Positions 27,180-35,355 of a DNA stretch of 64,000 nucleotides are shown piece after piece. The stretch comes from Pseudomonas atagonensis (GTDB lineage: Bacteria; Pseudomonadota; Gammaproteobacteria; Pseudomonadales; Pseudomonadaceae). The position numbers and the translations under genes were made by a program. Positions within the stretch are counted from its first letter, which is position 1; each line of letters opens with the position of its first letter. Under the pieces are notes generated by a model. The model had not been told where the DNA came from. It saw nothing but the letters and a program-made list of their open reading frames with translations, and did no database searches. The stretch is from positions 1 to 64,000 of the forward strand of contig NZ_VXCA01000006.1 in the NCBI RefSeq assembly GCF_011369485.1, written 5' to 3'.

Positions 27180-27476
27180 AAAGTTTTCGATTTTGATTTG
27201 CCCATCAGGAAAGGTAGCGATGATTTCAAGCTCGCCGCCCATCGCGCGGATGTAATTGCGCAACGTGCTGATGTACATATCAGTGCGTCGCTCCATCTTC
27301 GAGATCGCCGCCTGATTGATGTGCAAGGTCTCGGCAAGTGTCGCCTGACTCAAAGCCTTGGCCTGTCGCAGTTCGTTCAGCGGCATTTCCTTGATGTGTT
27401 GTTGGTAGATCGAATCGGCATGTGCCCGGGCTTCGGGTGTCATACGCGCTTCGAGTTCGGCAAATTTCTTAGCCAT
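27171..27476 (-). CDS. XRE-family antitoxin-like DNA-binding protein (HigA type)
   Basis: A 101-residue protein with a Cro/C1 helix-turn-helix at about residues 35-90 (LNELRQAKALSQATLAETLHINQAAISKMERR) and a C-terminal strand segment (GGELEIIATFPDGQIKI) typical of the HigA-like antitoxin group. Such proteins bind their own promoter and neutralise a RelE-fold toxin. The gene overlaps the end of the upstream frame by 8 bp, the usual toxin-antitoxin linkage in the toxin-first order. Confidence 0.8.
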   Translation of the reverse strand: MAKKFAELEARMTPEARAHADSIYQQHIKEMPLNELRQAKALSQATLAETLHINQAAISKMERRTDMYISTLRNYIRAMGGELEIIATFPDGQIKIENFAG

Positions 27477-27660
27477 CTTTGTAACCCTCTTTGCGCAATG
27501 TATCGAGGTGCGGGAACGAGAACATGAAGGTTAAGAAATATTCCTTCAAGGTTATATCTTCTATAGGTTGGCCTTGATCGTTACACAAAATTTCGCCAGC
27601 CCCTCGGATGAGTGATGGCCTTTCGCTTGACGCTAACTTCCGCTGTCGTAGACTCCGCAC
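27469..27660 (-). pseudogene. Possible toxin remnant upstream of the XRE antitoxin
   Basis: A 63-codon frame from a GTG at 27660 overlaps the antitoxin start. Its last residues (PHLDTLRKEGYKDG) resemble the C-terminal tail of HigB/RelE-family toxins that pair with this antitoxin group, but the rest shows no recognisable RelE core and is far shorter than the usual 90-120 residues. It may be the degraded 3' end of a toxin gene truncated on its 5' side, or an unrelated small protein. Base composition is lower in GC than the neighbours. Confidence 0.35.
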
Positions 27661-27681
27661 ATCCGTCAGGGAGTAGCGGTT

Positions 27682-28461
27682 ATGCGGCGTTTTCGTGGTT
27701 GGGTTCTCGGATTGACCTTAATAACGTGTGCAGTTCAGGCGCAAATGCCCGGGCCAGACGATCCGCTGCTGGATAGCCCGGCGTCCGCTGCGGCCGCCGC
27801 GAGCAGTGAAGCGCGGGGTGTGTTGCGCGCTCGGGATCAGGCGACGCTGGCCAGTGAGTTGTCGGGGCGGATTGTCGAATTGCCGTTCAGCGAGGGCGAG
27901 TCGTTCAAGAAGGGCGATACCCTGGCGCGATTCGATTGCTCGGCCTATCAAGCTCAGCTCAATGCGGCGCAGGCGGCCAGTCGTGGCGCAGGTGAAGAGC
28001 TGGCGCACAACAAGCAACTGGCGGCACTCAATTCCGTCGGGCGTTTCGAAGTGGCGCGGGCCGAGGCCAAAGTCAGCGAGACCCAGGCGCAATCCCAGGT
28101 TTATCAGGTGCAGGTCAAACGTTGCAGCGTGGTTGCGCCGTTCGACGGGCAAGTGGTCGAGCGCAAGGTGCAGCGCTATGAAAGCGTGCCGGCCGGCGCG
28201 CCGCTGCTCGATGTCGTCGACAACCGCACCCTGGAAATTCATTTGCTGGTGCCGTCGCGCTGGATGGCCCGGCTCAAGCCCGGCCAGACCTTCAGCTTCG
28301 TTCCCGATGAGACCGGCCAGCCGATCGACGCCACTGTAAAACGCCTCGGCGCGCGGATCGACGAGGGCAGTCAGACGCTGTTGCTGGTCGCAACACTGCC
28401 CGAAGCCAAAGGTTTGCTGGCGGGCATGAGTGGCACCGCACGTTTCCCGGAGCTTAAGTGA
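27682..28461 (+). CDS. Small periplasmic adaptor (HlyD/RND-type membrane fusion protein)
   Basis: A 259-residue protein with a signal peptide (MRRFRGWVLGLTLITCAVQA, about residue 20) and GGGAG eight bases before the ATG. It has the lipoyl/hairpin arrangement of a periplasmic adaptor: ASELSGRIVELPFSEGESFKKGDTLARFDC, a short helical hairpin, then CSVVAPFDGQVVERKVQRYESVPAG. It is shorter than usual RND adaptors and no RND pump follows. Instead it overlaps a second adaptor gene and an M50-HlyD gene, so it is probably one subunit of an unusual export complex. Confidence 0.8.
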   Translation: MRRFRGWVLGLTLITCAVQAQMPGPDDPLLDSPASAAAAASSEARGVLRARDQATLASELSGRIVELPFSEGESFKKGDTLARFDCSAYQAQLNAAQAASRGAGEELAHNKQLAALNSVGRFEVARAEAKVSETQAQSQVYQVQVKRCSVVAPFDGQVVERKVQRYESVPAGAPLLDVVDNRTLEIHLLVPSRWMARLKPGQTFSFVPDETGQPIDATVKRLGARIDEGSQTLLLVATLPEAKGLLAGMSGTARFPELK

Positions 28462-29777
28462 ACGCCCCGGTAAGTGGTGGCGCCGAGCAGGTGTTCGCAC
28501 GGTTTCTTGACCTTGAACGCCAGACCCGCGCGGCCCGTGACGCCTCGCAACTGGCCTACAGCCTGGTCAACGATGGCCAGTCGCTGTTCGGTTTTCGCCA
28601 TGCGGCATTGTTGATTGCCGGCAAGGTGCAAGCGGTGACGGGCGTCAGTGCAGTCGAACCGAACGCGCCGTTTGTGGCATTCGTCGAGCAAGCCGTGGCG
28701 CAGTTGTTCAAGCAGGATGTACTCAAACAGGCCCGGGTGATTACTCCAGAGCTGGTCAGCGACTCGATTCAGGCGGACTGGCGCAGCTTGTCCGCTGCGC
28801 AGGTGTTCTGGCTGCCGCTGATTGATCGCGAAGGTCAGGTGTTCGGCGGTTTATGGCTGGCCCGCGATGTGCCGTGGAACCCTTCCGAACAAGTCTTGCT
28901 CTCGCAACTCGGCGATACCTACAGCCACGCGTGGCTGTCGCTGCAGCCGCGCAAACCGTGGCGGTTGCGCTGGACGCGTAAACGCCAGGTGGCGCTGGTC
29001 GCGGTGCTGTTGCTCGGACTGCTGATTCCGGTGCGCCAGTCAGTTCTGGCGCCGGCTGAAGTGGTGCCCTTGGGCGGGCGCGTGGTGGCGGCGCCGCTGG
29101 ATGGGGTGATCGCCGAATTTCTGGTCAAACCCAACACGCCGGTGAAAACCGGCGACGTCCTGGTGCGTTTCGAAAGCACCACGCTGAAGGCGCAGGCCGA
29201 CGTCGCCGAGCGGGCACTGGGGGTGGCCGAAGCTGAACTGAAATCCAATTCCCAACGCTCGTTTGCCGATGCCGAATCGAGTGCCAAAGTCGATTTGCTC
29301 GCCGCCCGCGCCGAGCAGAAACGCGCCGAACGTGATTACGCCCGTGAGTTGCTCAATCGCAGCGAAGTGCGCGCCGAACGGGACGGTATCGCGGTGTTTG
29401 CCGATGCCGAGCGCTTGACCGGCAAACCGGTGCAGACCGGCGAACGCTTGATGGAAATTGCCGACCCGAACCAGGCTGAATTGCGCATCGAACTGGCCGT
29501 GGGCGATGCGATTTCGCTGGAACCAGGGGCCGACATTGCGCTGTTTCTCGACAGCGATCCGTTGAAGCGTCATCTTGCCTCGCTGGAGCGCTCGGCCTAC
29601 GAGGCGCAACCGACGGCCGGTGGGCAACTGGCGTACCGCCTGGACGCGAAATTCGCCGACGTCCCACCGCGTATCGGTCTGCGCGGCACCGCTAAAATCT
29701 TTGGCGACCGTGCGCCGCTGGCGCTCTACCTGCTGCGTCGGCCTCTGGCCGGTCTGCGCCAGAGCGTAGGCCTGTAA
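28458..29777 (+). CDS. HlyD-family adaptor with N-terminal GAF-like domain
   Basis: A 439-residue protein from a GTG overlapping the previous stop (GTGA). Residues about 15-160 look like a cytoplasmic GAF-type sensor fold (SLVNDGQSLFGFRHAALLIAG, QVFWLPLIDREGQVFGGLWLAR). A transmembrane helix follows (about 176-196, VALVAVLLLGLLIPV), then a periplasmic HlyD-like region with lipoyl motif (VVAAPLDGVIAEFLVKPNTPV) and hairpin. The architecture suggests export gated or assembled in response to a cytoplasmic signal. The GAF call is from pattern only and needs a profile search. Confidence 0.72.
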   Translation: MNAPVSGGAEQVFARFLDLERQTRAARDASQLAYSLVNDGQSLFGFRHAALLIAGKVQAVTGVSAVEPNAPFVAFVEQAVAQLFKQDVLKQARVITPELVSDSIQADWRSLSAAQVFWLPLIDREGQVFGGLWLARDVPWNPSEQVLLSQLGDTYSHAWLSLQPRKPWRLRWTRKRQVALVAVLLLGLLIPVRQSVLAPAEVVPLGGRVVAAPLDGVIAEFLVKPNTPVKTGDVLVRFESTTLKAQADVAERALGVAEAELKSNSQRSFADAESSAKVDLLAARAEQKRAERDYARELLNRSEVRAERDGIAVFADAERLTGKPVQTGERLMEIADPNQAELRIELAVGDAISLEPGADIALFLDSDPLKRHLASLERSAYEAQPTAGGQLAYRLDAKFADVPPRIGLRGTAKIFGDRAPLALYLLRRPLAGLRQSVGL

Positions 29778-31874
29778 ATGCACCTGCCGAGCCTGCGTGC
29801 CGACCTGCAATTGTCGCCCGCGGCGCCGGCATTGGACGGTTCGCCGCGCTGGACCCTCGCCGACCCGGTGCGCGGACGTTATTTCAAACTGGGCGCGGCA
29901 GCGATGCGCCTGTTGCGCCACTGGTCGTTGGGTGAGGCCGAGCAAGTCTTGCGCGCCGCCAATCGCGAACCGGGCCTGCCGCTGGACGGCAGCGAGCTTG
30001 AGCAGTTGCTGGCGTTTCTGCGCGGTCACGATCTGATCAGTGCGCTCGACGATCAACAGCGCGCCAGCTATCAACTCAAGGCCTTGGCGCAGAAACAAAG
30101 CCTGTGGCAGATCCTCCTGCATCAATACCTGTTTTTCCGCATTCCGCTGTGGCGCCCGGACGCGTTTCTCAATCGTGCCTGGCCATGGCTGCAGCGCTTT
30201 GGCCCGAAGCTTTTGCGTTACGGCTTGCCGGCTACGCTTGGCCTGGGCCTGTTTTTGGTCTCGCGGGACTGGCAGCGTTTTGTCGGCACGTTTCCGCACC
30301 TGTTCAGCCTCGGTGGGGCGCTGGCGTTCGGTGTGGCGCTGTTCTTTGCCAAGCTGTGTCACGAGTTCGGCCATGCATTCATGGCCAAACGCGCGGGTTG
30401 CCGGGTGCAAAGCATGGGCGTGGCATTCATGGTGCTGCTGCCGATGTTCTACACCGATGTCAGCGATGCGTGGCGAGTCAATGATCGCCGTGCGCGACTG
30501 CTGATCGGGGCGGGCGGTGTGCTCGCGGAGTTGCTGTTGGCGTGTATCGCGCTGCTGGCCTGGTCGCTGCTGCCCGATGGCCCGGGGCGTACGGCGGCGT
30601 TCATGCTCGCCAGTGCGACGTGGATCACCACGCTGGTGGTCAATCTCAACCCGTTCATGCGCTTTGACGGTTATTTTCTGATCAGTGACTGGTGGGAAGT
30701 CGACAACCTTCAGGGCCGGGCTTTCGCCTTGTGCCGCTGGCGCTTGCGTGAGTTTTTGTTCGGCTACGGCGCGCCTGCGCCGGAGCCTTGGTCGCCGAAG
30801 ATGCAACGGCGTTTGCTGATCTGGGGGTACGGCTCGTGGCTGTGGCGTGCGGCGTTGTTTTTCGGGATCGCGCTGGCGGTCTATCACCTGTTCTTCAAGG
30901 TGTTGGGGATCTTCCTGATGCTGGTGGAACTGGTGTGGTTCATTTTTCTGCCGATCATGCGTGAGTGGCGCCAGTGGTGGGCGCGCCGTGAACAGGCGCA
31001 TGGGCCGCGGGTGCTACTGAGCAGTCTGGCGGTACTCGGTTTGTTGCTGGCCTTGATCGTGCCGTGGCGCAGCGCTGTTGAGCTGCCGACGATGCTTGAA
31101 GCCGGGCGTGCCAGTGCCTTGCATGCGCCGGTGGCGGCGCGGGTCAAAGCGCTGAAGGTAACGGACGGGCAGACAGTGGCTCAGGGCGATGTGCTGATCG
31201 AACTGGAGTCGCCGGATCTTGATTCGCGGCAGGCCATCGTCCGTCGCGAGATCCAGATTCAACAGTTGCTGATGCGCCGTCAGGCTGGCCGCAGCGAAAC
31301 CGCCGCCGATGCCGGCATCATCGAGCAGCGCCTCGCCGAGGCGGTCGCCGAATTCCGTGGGCTCACCGCTCAGCGCGAACGCTTGCTGCTGCGCGCGCCG
31401 CACGCCGGTACGGTGCGCGATCTGCTGCCGAACCTGAGCGTCGGCCGCTGGCTGTCGAGCAAGGATGCCTTGGCGCGGGTGGTCGAGGACGGCGCGCGGT
31501 TGCGCGGTTATCTGGCCGAGGCCGAGCTGTGGCGGGTCAAGTCCGGCGCGACCGGGCGGTTCATCGCCGATGATCCGATGCACGCGGCACTGACCGTGCA
31601 GCTGGACGAAATCGATACCAACGGTGTGGCTTATGTCGATCAGGAGGCGTTGACGTCTGATCACCACGGGCCGATTGCCGTGCGCCGCGATCAGCAGCAA
31701 CGGCCCGAACCGGTGCAGGCGCAATACGGCGTGCGTTTGACTACGCTGGATCAGGCATCGACCCCAGTGCAGCCGTTGCGCGGTGTGGTGGTGTTGCAGG
31801 GCAGCGGCGAGTCGGTGCTCGGCGTGGCCTGGCGCCGGTTGGCGGCGCTGGGGGTCAGGGAAAGCGGTTTCTAG
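29778..31874 (+). CDS. M50 (site-2-protease-like) metallopeptidase fused to HlyD-type adaptor domain
   Basis: A 698-residue polytopic membrane protein starting directly after the previous stop. The N-terminal 100 residues look like a winged/PqqD-like cytoplasmic domain (RYFKLGAAAMRLLRHWSL). The membrane part carries the zinc motif HEFGH at 195-199 and the third-ligand motif NPFMRFDGY at 291-299, the M50 signature. After the last helix (about 415-435) a periplasmic lipoyl/hairpin adaptor region follows (APVAARVKALKVTDGQTVAQGDV, ERLLLRAPHAGTVRDLLP). Related YydH-like proteins sit in peptide export and maturation loci. It could cleave or handle an exported protein while contacting the channel. 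Catalytic residues are intact. Confidence 0.82.
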   Translation: MHLPSLRADLQLSPAAPALDGSPRWTLADPVRGRYFKLGAAAMRLLRHWSLGEAEQVLRAANREPGLPLDGSELEQLLAFLRGHDLISALDDQQRASYQLKALAQKQSLWQILLHQYLFFRIPLWRPDAFLNRAWPWLQRFGPKLLRYGLPATLGLGLFLVSRDWQRFVGTFPHLFSLGGALAFGVALFFAKLCHEFGHAFMAKRAGCRVQSMGVAFMVLLPMFYTDVSDAWRVNDRRARLLIGAGGVLAELLLACIALLAWSLLPDGPGRTAAFMLASATWITTLVVNLNPFMRFDGYFLISDWWEVDNLQGRAFALCRWRLREFLFGYGAPAPEPWSPKMQRRLLIWGYGSWLWRAALFFGIALAVYHLFFKVLGIFLMLVELVWFIFLPIMREWRQWWARREQAHGPRVLLSSLAVLGLLLALIVPWRSAVELPTMLEAGRASALHAPVAARVKALKVTDGQTVAQGDVLIELESPDLDSRQAIVRREIQIQQLLMRRQAGRSETAADAGIIEQRLAEAVAEFRGLTAQRERLLLRAPHAGTVRDLLPNLSVGRWLSSKDALARVVEDGARLRGYLAEAELWRVKSGATGRFIADDPMHAALTVQLDEIDTNGVAYVDQEALTSDHHGPIAVRRDQQQRPEPVQAQYGVRLTTLDQASTPVQPLRGVVVLQGSGESVLGVAWRRLAALGVRESGF

Positions 31875-31885
31875 GGAGCATGAAC

Positions 31886-32383
31886 ATGGCGGACAACACA
31901 GCGGTGGCGGCAGACGGCCTGGTGGTGCGGCCCTCGCGCGCCACCGACGGGCCGTTTTTGCAAAGTCTCTACCAGTCGGCACGTCCGGATCTGCAATGGA
32001 TCGACGGCGAGCAGGAAGTGGTGCAGCAAGTGATCGCCCAGCAATTTCAGGTACAGGAGCAGGGCGTGGGTGAAAACCATCCCAATGCCATGCACTACGT
32101 CGTGGAAAAACTCGGCACGGCCATCGGCGCACTGAGTACCGACTTCGGCCCCAACGAAATCCGCGTGTTGTACATCGCTTTTATCCCTCAGGCGCGAGGC
32201 AAGGGCTACGGTCGCGCGGTGTTGCAAGGCGTGCAAAAAGCCGCGCAACAGGTTCGCTGCCCGGTGGCGACGGTGGTCTGGGCCAATAATCCCCATGCGC
32301 GCCAGCATTACCTGGCGCTGGGGTTTGCGGTGCAAGAGAGCAATCCGGCGGCGGAACGCATGGTGTGGTATCCGCAGGGTTGA
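31886..32383 (+). CDS. GNAT-family N-acetyltransferase
   Basis: A 165-residue protein from ATG 31886, seven bases after AGGGAG; the ATG at 31880 is too close to that site. The acetyl-CoA motif A is VLYIAFIPQARGKGYGRAVL, followed by NPHARQHYLALGFAVQE (motif B). It lies 11 bp after the M50-HlyD gene, so it is likely co-transcribed and might modify the exported substrate or an assembly factor. The substrate is unknown. Its 3' end is one base from the convergent lipase gene. Confidence 0.85.
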   Translation: MADNTAVAADGLVVRPSRATDGPFLQSLYQSARPDLQWIDGEQEVVQQVIAQQFQVQEQGVGENHPNAMHYVVEKLGTAIGALSTDFGPNEIRVLYIAFIPQARGKGYGRAVLQGVQKAAQQVRCPVATVVWANNPHARQHYLALGFAVQESNPAAERMVWYPQG

Positions 32384-32384
32384 G

Positions 32385-34568
32385 TCAGATAATCGAATTG
32401 ATGTCGAAGGTGTGCGGCGCGCCGATTTTGTGGCCGTAGAGTGTCGCCAACAACGGATCATCCTCCGCGGCATCCGGCGCCATGGCCAGTTGATGTGCGG
32501 CGAGGTTTTCCGGGTGGGCCTGCCAGCGCGGCAGGCTTTCGGCCAGACCTTCCGGTTGTTCTGCAAGTACGCCATACACGTCCTGAGCGGTGATGCGCCG
32601 GTGGCGGAGGATGGCCAGCCGCTCCCGCGTCACGCGGACTTTTTCGACTTCCCGATTAAGCGCCTCAAGGGTGTTGGCCTGGCTGCGAACGTAGCTGTCC
32701 GGGCGCCCGGGCAAACTGTTGCGTCGGGTGCGCAGTTGATCGGTGATGCGCTCGAGGGCGGACTCCACCACGGCGAACTCCCGCTCGGTGACCAGCGAAC
32801 GCCGAGTCTCCAGCGCCTCCTGCCAACGCCGCAATGCCGCCCAGCACGCCGGAATATACGCACCGGTCATCGAGTGGTGCCCGGCGTCGAAAATCTGCTT
32901 GAGCAACGTCGGTCGATCCGGCAGACCGTGGCGCTGCCGGATTGCCACATCGCACGCAGCATGCTGGGTGATGGTGTCGCAACCCGGCTCCCACAGGATC
33001 GACGACATCTGCTGGCGCCCGAATTCCACCGGCATGGCGTGCCGCAGGCTGCCGTGATGGTCATAGGCTTCCCCGGTCCAGTTGGTGATGCCGGCGACGA
33101 ACACCGACAGCCCTACCGGCACATTGACGAACGTCAGCGCCGCCCCGGCGCCGTAGAGGTCGGCCTTGGTGTTCATCCAGCTCCCGGGCACGCTGGGCAC
33201 CGGGTCGTTGTGGTTGACCATGCGGTGATGCACGAGATCGGCTGCGCCCCTGACGAAATCCGCGTCCCCGGCGCGGGGGGCGCCGTAGGTGTAGAGCTGG
33301 ATGTTGTAGCCCTCGGGTCGGCGGCGGAGCATTTCGGACAGCAGCAACGTGATAGCGCCGCCGAGGCTGTGGCCGCAGATCAGGAGGGTTTGGCCGGTGT
33401 AGAACTTTTCGAGGTATTTGACGGCAAAGTCATAGGCTTTCTGCGCCGCTTCATAGAACCCCCGGTGCACTTGACCGGCGCCTTCCTCGAACGGCACTTG
33501 AAGGGCATCGGCATCACGCAGACCATCGACGATTATCTCGGCGGTGCCGCGCACGGCAATCAGGATCAGTTCGTCATTGTGGGTGATGAAGGCTTGGGTG
33601 TCGGTGCTGTCCCCTCTTCCGACATCGTCGAGGAAGTGGACGCCGGCCGGATGTTCCGGATCATGTTCTGGTGTATGTCTGTTAATTGCATAGAGGCTCG
33701 GATCAAACGGGATGATTTCCAGCCTTCTGGAGTAAGGAACATCTTCATAGAGTGGGTAAAAAGCGTTGGTCTGAGCACTGTCGACTTTCCACAGTTCCTC
33801 TCCTTTGGGCAGTGCATCGCCGAACCAATTGCCGACGCTGGGCTGTAGTGGAAACTTCACGGCTCTGGTTTCGTCGGAGGGGATTTCGGGATCCTGGCCG
33901 AAAGGGCAGTAACTCAGGGTCGTCATCAAGGCGAGTTGGTACAGATTGAGTGCACAGAACTCCGGAGCTGTGGATAACATCGGTCGCAGTGCGCGTAGCG
34001 GGCGCACCTCCAGAACCGTATGACGTTGTGGCATCAGGGCAACGCCATGTTTTCCATGTTCGCGCATGATGGCTGCACACCCGGAGTCGAGGGGATAACT
34101 GCGATACACCTCGGGTGGCAGGTGCGAGGCATGTCTGACCAGATGACGGACTTCGACTTGAAAGTAATCCGCACCGTTAGCGATTTCGGGTCTTTCGCGT
34201 GTGCGAGTGGTATCTAGATTCAGGTAGCGGGTTTTCTCGGCTCGTACCTGAAGTTCTGTAATTGGTAGGGGGTAGTGAGTTCTTGTCTGCAGATCCTTAT
34301 AGAGCTTCTCTACTCCTTCAAAATTCTGGCTAAACAACAGAGCAATCGGCCCGGCAAAATGGTTCTCTACTTTTCCGATGCCAGCGGCATCCAGACGTCC
34401 CGTGTATCTCATCCCTTCTGAATCCGTTGCGAAATAGGCGAGGCCAGCATACGGCGCTCCTGAACTTGACTCATCGACCAACTGAAAACTGGTCCATCTT
34501 CCGCTCTCCGGGCAGGACAACTTGCGGCTACCTAGTGGAGATTGAAGTTCTTCCTCAAGTGATGACAT
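32385..34568 (-). CDS. T6SS class 3 lipase effector
   Basis: A 727-residue protein from ATG 34568, preceded by AAGGAG. The central region (about residues 370-550) is a class 3 lipase alpha/beta-hydrolase: nucleophile elbow ICGHSLGGAITLLLSEML and later VNHNDPVPSVPG, which likely supplies the acidic residue. The N-terminal 350 residues contain a conserved region (YAGLAYFATDSEGMRYTGRLD) seen in VgrG-linked Pseudomonas lipases; the C-terminal 170 residues are charged and helical. No signal peptide is visible, as expected for a T6SS cargo. It is the last gene of the vgrG cassette and would degrade target-cell phospholipids. Confidence 0.82.
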   Translation of the reverse strand: MSSLEEELQSPLGSRKLSCPESGRWTSFQLVDESSSGAPYAGLAYFATDSEGMRYTGRLDAAGIGKVENHFAGPIALLFSQNFEGVEKLYKDLQTRTHYPLPITELQVRAEKTRYLNLDTTRTRERPEIANGADYFQVEVRHLVRHASHLPPEVYRSYPLDSGCAAIMREHGKHGVALMPQRHTVLEVRPLRALRPMLSTAPEFCALNLYQLALMTTLSYCPFGQDPEIPSDETRAVKFPLQPSVGNWFGDALPKGEELWKVDSAQTNAFYPLYEDVPYSRRLEIIPFDPSLYAINRHTPEHDPEHPAGVHFLDDVGRGDSTDTQAFITHNDELILIAVRGTAEIIVDGLRDADALQVPFEEGAGQVHRGFYEAAQKAYDFAVKYLEKFYTGQTLLICGHSLGGAITLLLSEMLRRRPEGYNIQLYTYGAPRAGDADFVRGAADLVHHRMVNHNDPVPSVPGSWMNTKADLYGAGAALTFVNVPVGLSVFVAGITNWTGEAYDHHGSLRHAMPVEFGRQQMSSILWEPGCDTITQHAACDVAIRQRHGLPDRPTLLKQIFDAGHHSMTGAYIPACWAALRRWQEALETRRSLVTEREFAVVESALERITDQLRTRRNSLPGRPDSYVRSQANTLEALNREVEKVRVTRERLAILRHRRITAQDVYGVLAEQPEGLAESLPRWQAHPENLAAHQLAMAPDAAEDDPLLATLYGHKIGAPHTFDINSII

Positions 34569-34581
34569 GTTGAGCTCTCCT

Positions 34582-35355
34582 TTATTCGGTGCAGGTGGGG
34601 TAAATGCTGCAGATGCGGCCATCAGGCATTTTGAATGTGCTGAAGTCGGTGTAATTGCCGTTGCAATAGGCATGCGGATCGTCATATCCATGACCCAGGC
34701 ATCGCTTCCAGCCATTCGGTACTTTCACCCACGTATCCCCCCATCCGGGTTTCTCTTGCTCTGCCAGAGTGATCTTCATCCTCACGGTTTTACCCAGTAG
34801 TTGATCCGGGCTAAAAGCCCCGAAGGTCTTACCGTAAGCACGCGCTCCCGAGGCATCGACTGTTCTGCAATCAAGGATTTTTCTGAGAATTCGTGGTTTG
34901 CCCGAGGTGCGGAACCACCACTCACACTGACCGTGGAAGGTGCTTTCACCGGCTTCGTTGAATACACCTTTGAACTGCTCCTCCAGATCATCACGGATGA
35001 AAACCATGGCTTCGTCACCACTGAAATCGCCCCGTGTTTTGCCGTAGCTCGAATTAATCTCCAGCTCGATTCGCCTCACGACCAACGGACACCCCTTAAC
35101 CGTCTTGCGAATCGTGATTTCGGCATCCGGTTTGTAGTCCGTGCGCCACTTGCTGTTGAACACCGGGGCAAGGTTGTCGCGTCTGTCGAGGGTGCAGGTC
35201 TGGCCCTTCTCGGGGGCGTAGTAAACTGCTGCGACGTAGGCAAATCCTGGCGGCAAATCGGCTGTGAATTTGAACGTGTTGGGCGGTGCGGTCTTACAGC
35301 CTCCCAGTGCCGCAAAGCAGCCGATCAAACCGATGCTTCTGAGCGGAATCTTCAT
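34582..35355 (-). CDS. Lipoprotein, probable immunity protein for the lipase effector
   Basis: A 257-residue protein with a lipoprotein signal (lipobox LGGC, C20, followed by Lys, predicting outer-membrane sorting). The mature part has several cysteines and no domain I recognise. It overlaps the DUF4123 gene by 4 bp and ends 13 bp before the lipase gene. Immunity proteins to periplasm-acting lipase effectors are commonly lipoproteins encoded beside the effector; that role is inferred from position and localisation. Here it precedes the effector. Confidence 0.68.
   Translation of the reverse strand: MKIPLRSIGLIGCFAALGGCKTAPPNTFKFTADLPPGFAYVAAVYYAPEKGQTCTLDRRDNLAPVFNSKWRTDYKPDAEITIRKTVKGCPLVVRRIELEINSSYGKTRGDFSGDEAMVFIRDDLEEQFKGVFNEAGESTFHGQCEWWFRTSGKPRILRKILDCRTVDASGARAYGKTFGAFSPDQLLGKTVRMKITLAEQEKPGWGDTWVKVPNGWKRCLGHGYDDPHAYCNGNYTDFSTFKMPDGRICSIYPTCTE

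Noticed and set aside
32295..33848. A 517-codon plus-strand frame across the lipase gene
   Set aside because: It overlaps the antisense class 3 lipase with a clear GHSLGG motif and good ribosome site, and has no recognisable domain.
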